Below are positions 43,741 to 52,826 of a stretch of DNA of 64,000 nt, one piece after another; positions within the stretch are counted from its first letter, which is position 1, and each line of letters starts with the position of its first letter. The stretch is from Bodonicaedibacter sp963693005 (lineage in GTDB: Bacteria > Pseudomonadota > Alphaproteobacteria > UBA6184). The notes below the pieces were generated by a model that worked only from the letters and a program-made list of their open reading frames with translations, was not told where the DNA came from and did no database searches. Both the position numbers and the translations under genes were made by a program. Location: NCBI GenBank assembly GCA_963693005.1, contig OY843726.1:868001-932000 (forward strand), given 5' to 3'.

Positions 43741-45009
43741 TTACTTAATTAAGTCTTTGATGAGTGGAGAAGTTGTTAGATATATTTTCTTTAGAGTATC
43801 CTTTTTTTTATCTCCATTTTTAATTATTTTAGCAGTATCAAGCCTTAATTTTTCAAAAAGCTTCATTGCCCCGATTTTAGTAGTAATGGCTTTTCCTCTG
43901 TTCCCATCGTTAACTTTTTCATCCATGGCTCGAGCAAAACGTTTTTGTAAAAAGTTAAGCATCATAAACTGTACATTTAGGTAATTTTGCAGAACGTTTT
44001 CATCTAGTTGTTTATAGTTATCTTTTAAAAGAGTAACCTCAACAGTTGCAACTGCAATATGAAGGGCAGTTTGAAACGCTTTGGCGGGGTACTTTTCTGG
44101 ATTGTTTAATACGTCGATTACGCCTTGATTTTCAAGTTGAGGAGTTACGATTTTTACATATTTAGGGTATAGGCTAAGTACTATTTTTCGCAAGTGGGCG
44201 TAAGGACCTATATACTTCTGTAGGTTTTCATTTCTTTTGAATGATTTGCTTTGAGCAAGCTTATCTAAAGCTGGAAACTCTAAGGTTTCTATGAAGTTTG
44301 GCACTGACTCTGCTAGTTCTGGCCATTTCCATCCACCAGAGGCTGGAAAGTTAATAAATGGGGCGCTGATTAGATATATTTTCTTTAGAGTGGCCTTCTC
44401 TTTATCTCCATTTTTAATTATTTTAGTAGTATCAAGTCTTACTTGCTCGAAACGCTTCATTATCTCGATTTTACTAGCAACGGCTTTTCCTCTGTTACCA
44501 TCGTTAACTTTTTCACTTCTGTACTGGTCGAAACTTTTTTGTAAAGGCTCGAGCATCATAAATTGTACATTTAGGTAATTTTGCAGAACGTTTTCATCTA
44601 TTTTTTGGTAGTTATCCTTTAAAAGAGTGACCTCAACAGTTGCAACTGCTATATGAAAGGCAGTTTGAAACGCTTTGGCGGGGTATTTTTCTGGATTGTT
44701 TAATACGTCGATTACGCCTTGATTTTCAAGTTGAGGAGTTACGATTTTTACATATTTAGGGTATAAGCTAAGTACAATTTTTCGTAAGTGGGCGTATTTC
44801 TGTATATGTTGTTGTAAGTTTTTATCTTCTCTGTACTTTTTATCTATAGCTGCCTTTTCTAAGGCGGGGAATTCGAACGCATCTATGAAGGTTTGCCCTA
44901 AGCCGGATACGTCTGACCACTTCCATCCACCATAGGTGGGCAAGTTAATAAAGGTAGACATAAAAAGAAATAAGCTTATAAGCTTGAGAAAGTGCTTTCT
45001 GTGAGTCAT
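43741..45009 (-). CDS. Exported protein made of two near-identical 198-residue repeats
   Basis: The product has 422 residues. AGGAG lies eight bases before the ATG. A signal peptide (LKLISLFLFMSTFINLPTYG) is followed by two copies of one domain. Each begins INxPxxGGWKW, has EFPALxKxA, then a shared core IVLSLYPKYVKIVTPQLENQ, GVIDVLNNPEKYPAKAFQTA and IAVATVEVTLLKDNY, and ends KIYLxxxPxI. The copies are 594 bp apart at the DNA level and almost identical over long stretches, so duplication is recent or maintained. It is mostly helical; no known family. A CtrA box lies 43-57 bp upstream. Confidence 0.8.
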   Translation of the reverse strand: MTHRKHFLKLISLFLFMSTFINLPTYGGWKWSDVSGLGQTFIDAFEFPALEKAAIDKKYREDKNLQQHIQKYAHLRKIVLSLYPKYVKIVTPQLENQGVIDVLNNPEKYPAKAFQTAFHIAVATVEVTLLKDNYQKIDENVLQNYLNVQFMMLEPLQKSFDQYRSEKVNDGNRGKAVASKIEIMKRFEQVRLDTTKIIKNGDKEKATLKKIYLISAPFINFPASGGWKWPELAESVPNFIETLEFPALDKLAQSKSFKRNENLQKYIGPYAHLRKIVLSLYPKYVKIVTPQLENQGVIDVLNNPEKYPAKAFQTALHIAVATVEVTLLKDNYKQLDENVLQNYLNVQFMMLNFLQKRFARAMDEKVNDGNRGKAITTKIGAMKLFEKLRLDTAKIIKNGDKKKDTLKKIYLTTSPLIKDLIK

Positions 45010-45051
45010 ATAAATTTCTCCTAATTGGGTTTGTAGAGTATCGGAAAAATA

Positions 45052-45066
45052 TTAACCTTAAGTTAA
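45052..45066. promoter_or_regulatory. CtrA-type box TTAA-N7-TTAAC upstream of the duplicated exported protein
   Basis: TTAA at 45052-45055 and TTAAC at 45063-45067 with exact seven-base spacing. It sits 43-57 bp upstream of the 45009 start and overlaps the gap stop codon. Confidence 0.5.
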
Positions 45067-46083
45067 CGAAGTTTGTTTAAGTGAGAGCTGAATGACTTTA
45101 GCTACATCCAGCATGCGGTTGGAAAACCCCCATTCGTTATCATACCAGGCAACAACTCTAACAAAAGTACCATTTATCACTTGGGTTTGTGTCGCATCGA
45201 AAATTGAGCTTGCCGGATTGTGATTAAAGTCTATAGACACTAGGGGAGCATCGTTGTAATCAACGATTCCCCTCAGCTTTAAGTCAGTTGCAGTTTTCAT
45301 TGCTAAGTTTATTTCTTCTACAGAGCTGGTTCTTTTTGCATCGAAGGTAAGGTCAACTAAGGATACATTAGGAGTGGGTACTCGAATGGCGCTGCCGTCT
45401 AATTTACCTTTCAGTTCGGGTAGAACTAGCCCCACAGCTTTAGCAGCTCCAGTTGAGGTCGGTATCATGGAAACGGCACCGGCGCGAGCTCGACGTAAAT
45501 CAGAATGTCCAGAGTCTACTAAGTTTTGATCACCAGTGTAAGAATGAATAGTTGTCATATAGCCCTGTAGAATACCTACAGTTTTTTCTAAAACTGATAC
45601 AACAGGAGCAAGACAGTTTGTAGTACATGATGCGTTCGAAATTATTGTGTGGTCGGCAGTAATTTTATTGTGATTCACACCATAGACAACGGTTATATCT
45701 GCGTCTTTACCAGGAGCAGAAATTAGGACTTTTTGTGCTCCAGCGGTAATATGTTTGGATGCATCGCTATGCGAGGTGAAGCGGCCAGAGCATTCAAAGA
45801 CAATGTCAATGCCGAGGTCTTTCCAGGGTAGTTTTGTAGGGTCAGTTTCTTGTAAATACAATATGTTTCCAAAACCGATATCAAACTTGTTTTCTTTTTG
45901 AGAGATTGGCGGCAAGTATTTTCCGTGAACTGAATCATATTTGAATAAATGTAGGCTTGTGTCGATAGGTGCAAAGTCATTAATAGCAACAATTTCAAGA
46001 GCTTCTGGTGATTGCTCGGCATAAGCTCTTAATACCATTCGACCGATGCGCCCAAATCCATTAATTGCAATACGTAGTGTCAT
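45058..46083 (-). CDS. gap: Glyceraldehyde-3-phosphate dehydrogenase
   Basis: The product has 341 residues. The NAD-binding start is IAINGFGRIGRMVLRA. The active-site Cys is in ISNASCTTNCLAPV, and substrate binding is at SMIPTSTGAAKAVGLVLPEL, followed by WYDNEWGFSNRM at the end. It links triose-phosphate to 1,3-bisphosphoglycerate. GGAG lies upstream, and the ATG overlaps the tkt stop by four bases, so tkt and gap form one operon. NAD or NADP preference cannot be fixed by eye. Confidence 0.98.
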   Translation of the reverse strand: MTLRIAINGFGRIGRMVLRAYAEQSPEALEIVAINDFAPIDTSLHLFKYDSVHGKYLPPISQKENKFDIGFGNILYLQETDPTKLPWKDLGIDIVFECSGRFTSHSDASKHITAGAQKVLISAPGKDADITVVYGVNHNKITADHTIISNASCTTNCLAPVVSVLEKTVGILQGYMTTIHSYTGDQNLVDSGHSDLRRARAGAVSMIPTSTGAAKAVGLVLPELKGKLDGSAIRVPTPNVSLVDLTFDAKRTSSVEEINLAMKTATDLKLRGIVDYNDAPLVSIDFNHNPASSIFDATQTQVINGTFVRVVAWYDNEWGFSNRMLDVAKVIQLSLKQTSLT

Positions 46084-48056
46084 TTTGTTTCTCCATTTGA
46101 TAATAAGTTAAGGCAAGTATGAGTAATGTTTTCAACAGTTAAGCCAAAATATTGATATAAGTCAGATGCGGGTGCAGAAGCGCCAAACGTATCTATACCA
46201 ATGCTATGATCGGCCCATTTTTTCCAGCCAAAAGTTGAGGCAGCTTCAATGCTTACTTTTGTAGCAGTGCCTAGAACGTGCCGTTGATAAGTGTTTGATT
46301 GTTGTTCAAACAAGTACCAAGAAGGCATCGAAACCACGGCGACGCCATGATTGAATTTTTGCTCTATGTTTTGTGCAACGTCGATGGCGAGGTTTACTTC
46401 AGAGCCACTGGCTATAAGAGTTAGAGTGTGATTAGATTCAGACTCTTTTATAACATAAGCCCCTTTTGACGAGAGGTTTTGAGTAGCTTGTTTTCGGACT
46501 AAGGGAAGGGTCTGACGAGAGAGTGCTAAGATGCTAGGCGTTGTTTTAGAGGTTATTGCAAGCTCCCAGCACTCTGCAGTTTCAATTGAATCACAAGGTC
46601 TAAAAACATTTATATTTGGTATGCAGCGCAAGGTTGCTAAATGTTCAATGGGTTGGTGTGTTGGGCCGTCTTCGCCTAATCCAATAGAGTCATGCGTCAT
46701 TACATAAATTATGGGGAGTTTCATTAAAGCTGATAGGCGAATTGCAGGCTTAGCATAGTCGCTAAAGCATAAAAAAGTTCCACTATAAGGAATTAAGCCT
46801 TTATGCAGGGAAATACCATTCATGATTGCAGCCATAGCGTGTTCGCGAACTCCGTAATGTAAATAATTTCCAGAGAAGTCGTTAGGAGAGACTGCCGACA
46901 TGGTTGATGTTCGTGTGTTATTTGAAGGAGAAAGGTCAGCTGAGCCTCCAATAAGATTGGGGATGGCACTGTATAAGGCAGTTAAGCAGTGCTCAGAAGT
47001 TTTTCTGCTAGCCTCAGACACGTTGTTGTCAATCAAGGTTTTCTTAAGGAAATTTAGGGGGTTTATAGCATTTTCATCAATAGAAGTAGCGTGCCAAGAG
47101 TTAAATTTTGAGCGTTGGGAAGAGTGATTGTGGCAGTCTTTCCACGTAGCGTACTTGGTGGATACGTTTGTGGTTAGGGTTCGCCAAGTATTTAGGATGG
47201 ACTCGGGAACTTCAAAAGGTTGAAAAGTCCAGTTTAAAAGGGCTTTTAGCTGTTTTAGCTCCTCAGTTCCTAGGGGTGATCCATGTGCTTTTGCAGTGCC
47301 CTGTTTGCTGGGAGCTCCCCATCCAATAGTTGTTTTTGCTGCAATTAGAGTAGGAGTTTGAGCTAGGTTTGAGGTCATGAACGCAGCATGAATAGCGTCA
47401 TGATTGTGGCCATCAATTTCAATGACATTCCAGCCACTTGCTTTAAAGCGAGAAATTTGATCTTCAGAGGTTGAAAGTAATGTAGGGCCATCAATTGTAA
47501 TTTCATTGTTATCCCAAATGACAACGAGGTTTTTTAATTTTAAGTGCCCGGCTAAGGAAATGGCCTCTTGGGAGATGCCTTCCATTAAACAACCGTCGCC
47601 AACAATGCAATATGTTTTATGGTTGACTAGGTCTTGGCCGAACTCGGTGGAGAGTTTTTTTTCTGCAATGGCCATTCCTACGGCGTTTGCTAGCCCTTGA
47701 CCTAGAGGGCCTGTAGTGGTTTCAATGCCGGCAAGTTCACCATATTCTGGATGTCCTGCGGTTCCAGAGTGAAGTTGTCGAAAGTTTTTTAGTTTATCGA
47801 GCGTTGTGTCAGAGTAGCCAGTTAAATAAAGTAAAGCATACAATAGGGTAGATCCATGCCCAGCAGACAGAATGAACCTGTCTCGATCATGCCAGGTGGG
47901 GTCTTTAGGGTTATGTTTTAAAAAGTCTTTCCATAGAACGGTAGCAACATCAGCAATACCTAAGGGCATGCCAGGGTGGCCAGATTGTGCAGTTTCGACC
48001 ATCTCTGCACACAAAATTCGGAGACTAGTACTTAAAGATGTGTAATTTGATAACAT
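46080..48056 (-). CDS. tkt: Transketolase
   Basis: The product has 658 residues, standard for transketolase. ThDP/Mg2+ binding is visible as IVGDGCLMEGISQEAISLAG then VIWDNNEITIDG. The start has AQSGHPGMPLGIADVATVLW with the conserved His. The middle domain has NYLHYGVREHAMAAIMNGI and HDSIGLGEDGPTHQPIEHLA. The C-terminal domain follows. It interconverts pentose and triose phosphates. Together with gap and the more distant fba it suggests carbon flux through the triose-phosphate node, fitting a reduced central metabolism. Confidence 0.98.
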   Translation of the reverse strand: MLSNYTSLSTSLRILCAEMVETAQSGHPGMPLGIADVATVLWKDFLKHNPKDPTWHDRDRFILSAGHGSTLLYALLYLTGYSDTTLDKLKNFRQLHSGTAGHPEYGELAGIETTTGPLGQGLANAVGMAIAEKKLSTEFGQDLVNHKTYCIVGDGCLMEGISQEAISLAGHLKLKNLVVIWDNNEITIDGPTLLSTSEDQISRFKASGWNVIEIDGHNHDAIHAAFMTSNLAQTPTLIAAKTTIGWGAPSKQGTAKAHGSPLGTEELKQLKALLNWTFQPFEVPESILNTWRTLTTNVSTKYATWKDCHNHSSQRSKFNSWHATSIDENAINPLNFLKKTLIDNNVSEASRKTSEHCLTALYSAIPNLIGGSADLSPSNNTRTSTMSAVSPNDFSGNYLHYGVREHAMAAIMNGISLHKGLIPYSGTFLCFSDYAKPAIRLSALMKLPIIYVMTHDSIGLGEDGPTHQPIEHLATLRCIPNINVFRPCDSIETAECWELAITSKTTPSILALSRQTLPLVRKQATQNLSSKGAYVIKESESNHTLTLIASGSEVNLAIDVAQNIEQKFNHGVAVVSMPSWYLFEQQSNTYQRHVLGTATKVSIEAASTFGWKKWADHSIGIDTFGASAPASDLYQYFGLTVENITHTCLNLLSNGETK

Positions 48057-48188
48057 TTTAAACGCTTTTTTCTTGGAATTGTAACATACTCAAGAAAAAA
48101 GCACATCTTTGTTAGAAACTATTAATTGTTTAAAACAAAGCTGTGCTTTTATTGGTGTCGGCTTAGGCTGGAAGCCTATAAAACAAAG

Positions 48189-48833
48189 TTAGTACTGGTA
48201 ACTTAGTGTAACACCGGTGAGGGCTTCGTTATAGTCTAAATATCGTGCCAGAGAATTTTCCATGTTGACATGCTCATACTGAAGGTATCCGCCAAATATC
48301 CAGTGAGTATCAATTTTAACATCAATGCCGAGTCGAACGGAGTAAGTAACGCTATTTGGCAATAGATCGGGACTGGCAGTACCTGAGAGGCCGCCAGTAA
48401 TATTATTGTAAGTTGTTGTTGCTACATATCCGATACCTGCGGCTATGTAAGGCATAAAGTTTTCCTGAGGCAAACCTATCTTTGCCTGTAATACTGGGCG
48501 ATAAGCAAGTGTCCATAAATTGCGGTTTTCACTAAAGTTTTTCCCTCTCGGATGCCGTGGATTGTCTAGGCCTACTTTGAAATTTCCAAACTGTGCGTCA
48601 ACACCAAGATATACCGTATCGTTAATAACAGTTCCCCATCCAGCAGCAAAGTCTAAAAGCACTGCTACGGATGCATGGTTTAATTCTAATAACTTTTCGT
48701 TGGCCATATCAGTTTGGCCTTTAACTCTAGAGGCTAAAGCACCCCTAAGGTAGAAACCATTCCAATTTGCGTGCACATCTGATAGAGATGAAAAGAGTAA
48801 GACAATGGTTAATAGATAAATAAAGCGTTTCAT
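48189..48833 (-). CDS. Outer-membrane beta-barrel protein
   Basis: The product has 214 residues. I chose ATG 48833, which has GGGGA upstream, over the longer frame at 48881. A signal peptide (YLLTIVLLFSSLSDVHA) leads into a repeated strand pattern (GFYLRGALASRV, AVLLDFAAGWGTV, YLGVDAQFGNFKVG, FMPYIAAGIGYVATTTY, VTYSVRLGIDVKI, WIFGGYLQYEHV). The last residues are VTLSYQY, ending in an aromatic residue as outer-membrane barrels do. It fits the porin-like/OMP_b-brl type with eight strands. The role (adhesin, small porin) is unknown. Confidence 0.8.
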   Translation of the reverse strand: MKRFIYLLTIVLLFSSLSDVHANWNGFYLRGALASRVKGQTDMANEKLLELNHASVAVLLDFAAGWGTVINDTVYLGVDAQFGNFKVGLDNPRHPRGKNFSENRNLWTLAYRPVLQAKIGLPQENFMPYIAAGIGYVATTTYNNITGGLSGTASPDLLPNSVTYSVRLGIDVKIDTHWIFGGYLQYEHVNMENSLARYLDYNEALTGVTLSYQY

Positions 48834-49063
48834 GTAAAATTTCCCCATTTTTTGTATAAATACTTTACTGGTGTTTAACATAAAATAAGAAGTTTCTCAA
48901 TTTTTTGATCACTTTGCTTTAGGAATCTTAATAAAGGCACAATGGCTGTTAGCATATGGTTAGTTTAAATGTAACTGGAGACTGTCGCTTATGGAGCATA
49001 AATTAAATCAGAGTAAGCATATTTTATATGCTTGACAACGCTTTGTGTTTTTAGCATGGTAAT

Positions 49064-49080
49064 TATGTGTTTAACACATA
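49064..49080. promoter_or_regulatory. Inverted repeat before the 49103 gene
   Basis: TATGTGT and ACACATA form 7-bp arms around TTA, 23 bases ahead of the ATG. It could be an operator or a leader hairpin. TTGACA at 49032-49037 may be a -35 element, without a good -10. Confidence 0.3.
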
Positions 49081-49102
49081 GCCAAAGAATGTAGGAGGTA
49101 CT

Positions 49103-49936
49103 ATGAAGTATTTGTATCAATTATTATTTGTGAGTTTGTTTATTCAGGTTAGTTGGGCAGAGCGAACTGTAGAAATAGCGCCTAATTTTTCTATTGCCGT
49201 TGGGCCAAATTTGAAGCAAATGCAAGATGTTGAAGTTAAAGTGGCAAATTTAGTGGCATCGAATAAATTTGATTGCTCAGATGTAAAGAGTGTACTGAAG
49301 AATGATCCTTTTTTACGCCCGGTAGGTGTGCGGTCTGGCGTGTCTAAATATAAGCTGGAGACGCCGCTAAAGTTTGTGCAGGGAGGAAGTTTTACGATCA
49401 ATGTTGAATTGCGTCATTCGGGCACGTTTAGTGGGCCGAAAGCAAAAGAAATTAGAGATTCTTTTTCAGAGTACTTGGAGGTGCTAAGAGCAACCATTGC
49501 TAGAGAAGATCAGAAACTGCGCGTGGAGAGTAGAGAGAAATCTTTGGAAGCGGAATCTCCATATCCACAAGGCTTACATGTGTATGCCAGGCCAAGAACA
49601 AACAACAAAAAACTACAAAGTGCTTATGATCAGTTATTTAGAGATTCGGATGGATTACCGGGAGGGACGGCTGGAGCGTTGTTAGATGAGGTTTGGTCGA
49701 ATGGAAAGTTAACACATTTGATTAAGGCAAAAGACAGGGCTAAACAATTAAGAGATTATGTAAAGTCTCATGAGTTGAGCGAAGAAGATCGTAAAATTAC
49801 AAATTTGATTATTAATGATTTGTGGTTTGCTATTCGAGAGGTTGAGTATAGAAACGTTATGGCAATAGCTCCCCTAGAAGAGCTTAATGATAGGGAGTTA
49901 GATAAAGACGAAGCAAATGCTGAAGTTCAAACTTAA
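49103..49936 (+). CDS. Exported protein of unknown function, 277 aa
   Basis: ATG 49103 is preceded by AGGAGG. The signal peptide ends near QVSWA. The mature protein has no recognised family. It begins with beta-like segments (ERTVEIAPNFSIAVGPNLK, GGSFTINVELRHSGTFSG), then charged helices (EIRDSFSEYLEVLRATIARE, IKAKDRAKQLRDYVKSHELSEEDRK). The last 44 codons lie within a 234-bp direct duplication that is repeated directly downstream, so the gene ends at the boundary of a recent event. Probably periplasmic. Confidence 0.72.
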   Translation: MKYLYQLLFVSLFIQVSWAERTVEIAPNFSIAVGPNLKQMQDVEVKVANLVASNKFDCSDVKSVLKNDPFLRPVGVRSGVSKYKLETPLKFVQGGSFTINVELRHSGTFSGPKAKEIRDSFSEYLEVLRATIAREDQKLRVESREKSLEAESPYPQGLHVYARPRTNNKKLQSAYDQLFRDSDGLPGGTAGALLDEVWSNGKLTHLIKAKDRAKQLRDYVKSHELSEEDRKITNLIINDLWFAIREVEYRNVMAIAPLEELNDRELDKDEANAEVQT

Positions 49937-50271
49937 TGAGAGCTTTAAGCAGAGTTTTGAAGGCATTCATCGATAGGAGTGAGTTAGATGAGATCCTATA
50001 TATATGGTGGGTGCCTTTAACTAATAAGTTGTTCGTGTTTGATTATTAATGATTTGTGGTTTGCTATTCGAGAGGTTGAGTATAGAAACGTTATGGCAAT
50101 AGCTCCCCTAGAAGAGCTTAATGATAGGGAGTTAGATAAAGACGAAGCAAATGCTGAAGTTCAAACTTAATGAGAGCTTTAAGCAGAGTTTTGAAGGCAT
50201 TCATCGATAGGAGTGAGTTAGATGAGATCCTATATATATGGTGGGTGCCTTTAACTAATAAGTTGTTCGTG
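49804..50271 (+). repeat. Perfect 234-bp tandem duplication
   Basis: Unit 1 (49804-50037) and unit 2 (50038-50271) appear identical at every base compared. The unit covers the last 44 codons of the 49103 gene, its stop, and about 100 bp of 3' sequence. The second copy carries a headless remnant of the gene end (50038-50170). Identity means a very recent event or an assembly artefact. Confidence 0.92.
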
Positions 50272-50320
50272 GTAAGGGTGCGTGCTAGGATTTTGCATAG
50301 TTATTTATGAGAACAAGAAC

Positions 50321-51121
50321 ATGGTAAAAAAATACTTTCTAGAGTTTTTTAAAATTATCCAAGATACCCATCATAAAGAAGAAAAAAATCAGAAGGTTGA
50401 TTGGCAAACGCTAGCGGTGTGTACTCTGGGTGCTTTATCCTTGCTATTTGTGCAAAGTATTGCAAAATCAGGCAACTTTGTTGGATTGTTAGGAGAGCTT
50501 GGATTACACTCTGCCGCTAATTCTTTTAGGCAGTTTGTTGCTCCGGGTTCAAAAGGAAACCTAACCCAATTAATGTGGTTTGCAAGTATGTGTTTGTTCT
50601 TCTATATGCTGCTGCCGACATTTTTGATGCGCGTCTTTTTTAAAAAGCGTTTTGTAGACTTTGGAGTAAAGTTTAAAGGTGCTTTTCTATATGGTAAATT
50701 CTATATAGTTTTTATGGTAGTTATGGTGCCACTTATTATGTTGGCAGCGACGTTTCCGTCATTTCAAAGAATGTATCCATTTTATCAAGCAGCTCCGGGA
50801 GAATCTGTTTGGCCCTATATTCTAGTTTGGGAAGTGTTTTATTTTTTTCAATTTGTGGGGACTGAGTTCTTTTTTAGAGGGTTTTTAATTCATGGATTAA
50901 AACATCGATTTGGTTTCTATGTAATTTTTGTGTCAATGATCCCGTATTGTATGATTCATTTTCAAAAGCCTTTTTTAGAAGCGTTTGGATCAATTATTGC
51001 GGGATTGATATTAGGCGTAATGAGTTTGCGTACGAACTCAATTCTTATGGGAGTTGCGTTGCATTTTGGTGTTGCTTTGATGATGGATATTTGCTCTTTG
51101 ATTCTAACATCGCGATGGTAG
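50321..51121 (+). CDS. CPBP family intramembrane metalloprotease-like protein
   Basis: The product has about 266 residues from ATG 50321; a GTG at 50282 is possible. It has about seven spans. The CPBP (CAAX protease/bacteriocin-processing) motifs are visible in altered form: VGTEFFFRGFLIHGL (the first Glu of EExxxR is Thr here), PYCMIHFQKPFLEAFGSIIAGLILG, and SILMGVALHFGVALMMD with the third-motif His. The catalytic Glu, Arg and His residues are thus mostly kept. It may process a membrane protein or immunity substrate; the partner is unknown. It begins just after the tandem duplication. Confidence 0.72.
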   Translation: MVKKYFLEFFKIIQDTHHKEEKNQKVDWQTLAVCTLGALSLLFVQSIAKSGNFVGLLGELGLHSAANSFRQFVAPGSKGNLTQLMWFASMCLFFYMLLPTFLMRVFFKKRFVDFGVKFKGAFLYGKFYIVFMVVMVPLIMLAATFPSFQRMYPFYQAAPGESVWPYILVWEVFYFFQFVGTEFFFRGFLIHGLKHRFGFYVIFVSMIPYCMIHFQKPFLEAFGSIIAGLILGVMSLRTNSILMGVALHFGVALMMDICSLILTSRW

Positions 51122-51133
51122 GATTGGCTTAAT

Positions 51134-51649
51134 TTAAGCTTGGTCTAGAATAAGTTGAAGGCGTGCTTCAACGGATGTATTTGGGATATTAATCAAACGA
51201 TACCCGAAGTGGGTATATGCAACTCTGTGAATCTTTTCAAATATTAGTGCGTCTTCATAACTGATCGTGCGTGCGTGAGTGTTTTTTATGCTGCCAATAT
51301 TTTCAATGAAAAAGACGGTTTTTTGATAGGTTGCGTTCTCTATCATAGTTAGTAGATCAATAGGTGGCTGCAGGTTTAAAAACTGACATAGCGCATACGT
51401 ACAAATAGGTGAACGATCAAAAAATACACTTTGATTGCGCGGAGAGGACGTATAATCGTGAACTTGTTGTTGAAGAATCAGATCAATAAAGTTTGGGCGT
51501 GTCCAAGGTTGGCTAATACCTAGAGATTGTTGCTCTGAGATAATGTGAGTGGCGGCTTCGGGAGCTGTATAGTACCCTAGTTGGGATAACCGATTAATGA
51601 GAGTTGTTTTACCAGATCCGGGCGTGCCAGTTAAGATATAGTAATTCAT
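51134..51649 (-). CDS. AAA_28-type P-loop ATPase
   Basis: The product has 171 residues. Walker A is ILTGTPGSGKTTLINRLSQLG. APEAATHIISEQQSLG and FIDLILQQQ follow, then VFFDRSPICTYALC as the Walker B region; the layout matches small AAA_28-type/ATPase proteins annotated as predicted nucleotide kinase-like ATPases. ISYEDALIFEKIHRVAYTHFGYRLINIPN is typical of the family. The substrate is unknown. It is convergent with the CPBP gene, with a 12-bp gap. Confidence 0.82.
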   Translation of the reverse strand: MNYYILTGTPGSGKTTLINRLSQLGYYTAPEAATHIISEQQSLGISQPWTRPNFIDLILQQQVHDYTSSPRNQSVFFDRSPICTYALCQFLNLQPPIDLLTMIENATYQKTVFFIENIGSIKNTHARTISYEDALIFEKIHRVAYTHFGYRLINIPNTSVEARLQLILDQA

Positions 51650-51658
51650 TTGTGAGTC

Positions 51659-51702
51659 TCAAAAAAAAACAGCACGCAAACCATAATGGCCGCGTGCTGT
51701 TT
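51659..51702 (-). terminator. Rho-independent terminator of cspA
   Basis: AAACAGCACGC pairs with GCGTGCTGTTT across a 14-base loop; on the minus strand it is followed by a long T run. Confidence 0.93.
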
Positions 51703-51719
51703 GCATAATGTTTAAAACG

Positions 51720-51923
51720 TTATACTAGCTGGATGTTAACCGCTGAAGTTTTACCTTTTTCTTCAGTTAAATCAAACATTACTGCTTGACCATCAGCTAG
51801 TGAGCGCAATCCTGCGCGTTCTAAAGCTGTGATGTGAACGAATACATCTTTTGCGCCGCTTTCAGGTTGGATGAATCCGTATCCTTTAGTGGCGTTAAAC
51901 CATTTTACGTTACCTTTTTCCAT
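51720..51923 (-). CDS. cspA: Cold-shock protein, CspA family
   Basis: The product has 67 residues, the usual CspA size, when started at ATG 51923, which has GGAG six bases upstream; longer frames from 51935 or 51962 lack this. RNP1 is KGYGFIQPE, RNP2 is DVFVHIT. It begins MEKGNVKWFNATKG, the canonical cold-shock fold. It is an RNA chaperone. A 250-bp untranslated leader region upstream is plausible for cold-inducible members but not shown. A strong terminator follows. Confidence 0.96.
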   Translation of the reverse strand: MEKGNVKWFNATKGYGFIQPESGAKDVFVHITALERAGLRSLADGQAVMFDLTEEKGKTSAVNIQLV

Positions 51924-52214
51924 TGTAGTCTCCATATAGATTTCAGTTTGTTTATGAGTCAATAACCATCTGACAACATGTAGTCTTAATCTTTACCAAA
52001 CACTGAAAGTCTATTCAGGCCCCGTACAACGTCACCTAGGTGGCGTATGTGTTTATCAAAGAATCAGTTGATCGTTTCTCAAGCTCCATTCTAAATCGAA
52101 CTTTTATAAAGTCAATGTTTTTTAGAAATAAAATTGAACCCTTTCTTTAAAAGGCTTGTTTTGGGGCTGAATTAAGCATTTAAGAGAATAATAAAAAAAC
52201 GGTGTAGATAGAAC

Positions 52215-52274
52215 TTTGCACTGTTTTTTTGTTTTTTCGCCTTTGTGCCAGGGCGATTTGCACTATTTTGCACT
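52215..52274 (+). repeat. Three copies of TTTGCACT
   Basis: TTTGCACT occurs at 52215-52222, 52257-52264 and 52267-52274, just upstream of the structured RNA. It may be a binding site for a regulator of that RNA or of the divergent cspA leader. Confidence 0.35.
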
Positions 52275-52309
52275 GTATAGGCCAAACGGAGAGAAGAGAA
52301 TCTATTTTG

Positions 52310-52491
52310 TTTACTATTCGACATAGTAAAACAAGAGGTGAGGAATATTAGGACTATTCGCATTGACGTAAGTTTGAGGCGTTGATTTTAGCCTGTACCC
52401 GTAAGGATGAGTCGGGTTAGGTGTTGCTAACTTATGAGATTTCAAATGTTTCCAAATAGTTGCGTCCTCACCACTGCTGTGGAGGGGTTTT
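52310..52491 (+). ncRNA. Structured small RNA with terminator, 6S RNA candidate
   Basis: No gene is present, yet the sequence folds into one long hairpin. The closing stem GGTGAGGA (52337-52344) pairs with TCCTCACC (52465-52472). ACTATT (52353-52358) pairs with AATAGT (52455-52460). TAAGTT (52369-52374) pairs with AACTTA (52429-52434), and ACCCG/CGGGT caps it. Large unpaired sections lie between stems, as in the central bubble of 6S RNA (ssrS), which binds RNA polymerase. A terminator, CCAC-TGCT-GTGG then AGGGG and six T (52471-52491), closes the unit. An 8-bp inverted repeat (52310-52330) stands just ahead. 6S is the best guess from shape and length (about 140-155 nt). The 3' arm of the closing stem partly competes with the terminator stem. 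Confidence 0.5.
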
Positions 52492-52826
52492 TTAAACCCG
52501 CAATATAAAATAATTATAAAAACGCATAGAAGAACCCCCCATCTTTCTTGACAAATAGGTAGGTTTTATTGCGCGTTGTTTGGTTAGTCAATAAGTGGCA
52601 CATAAAAAAGTAAAATAAATGTAAAGAAATCTTTATATTCTGTAAACTTTTATAGAAGTTTTTATCAAGCAAAAACATTAAGTGTTTATAAAACTAAAGC
52701 CTGATATGGGTTTAGTGTGAGTTTTTTAGGCGTGAGTGCGCTTGGGTAATAGTTTGCTAAAAATAAGAAAAAATTCTTGAATAACTTGACAGTGCCCTTA
52801 TATCCTTACAAAAGGAGAAGATTGCT
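52492..52826. other. 335-bp AT-rich gap upstream of the 52827 gene
   Basis: No open frame, tRNA or clear repeat was seen. A weak promoter TTGAAT, 16 bases, TATATC lies 20-45 bp before the ATG. Confidence 0.35.
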
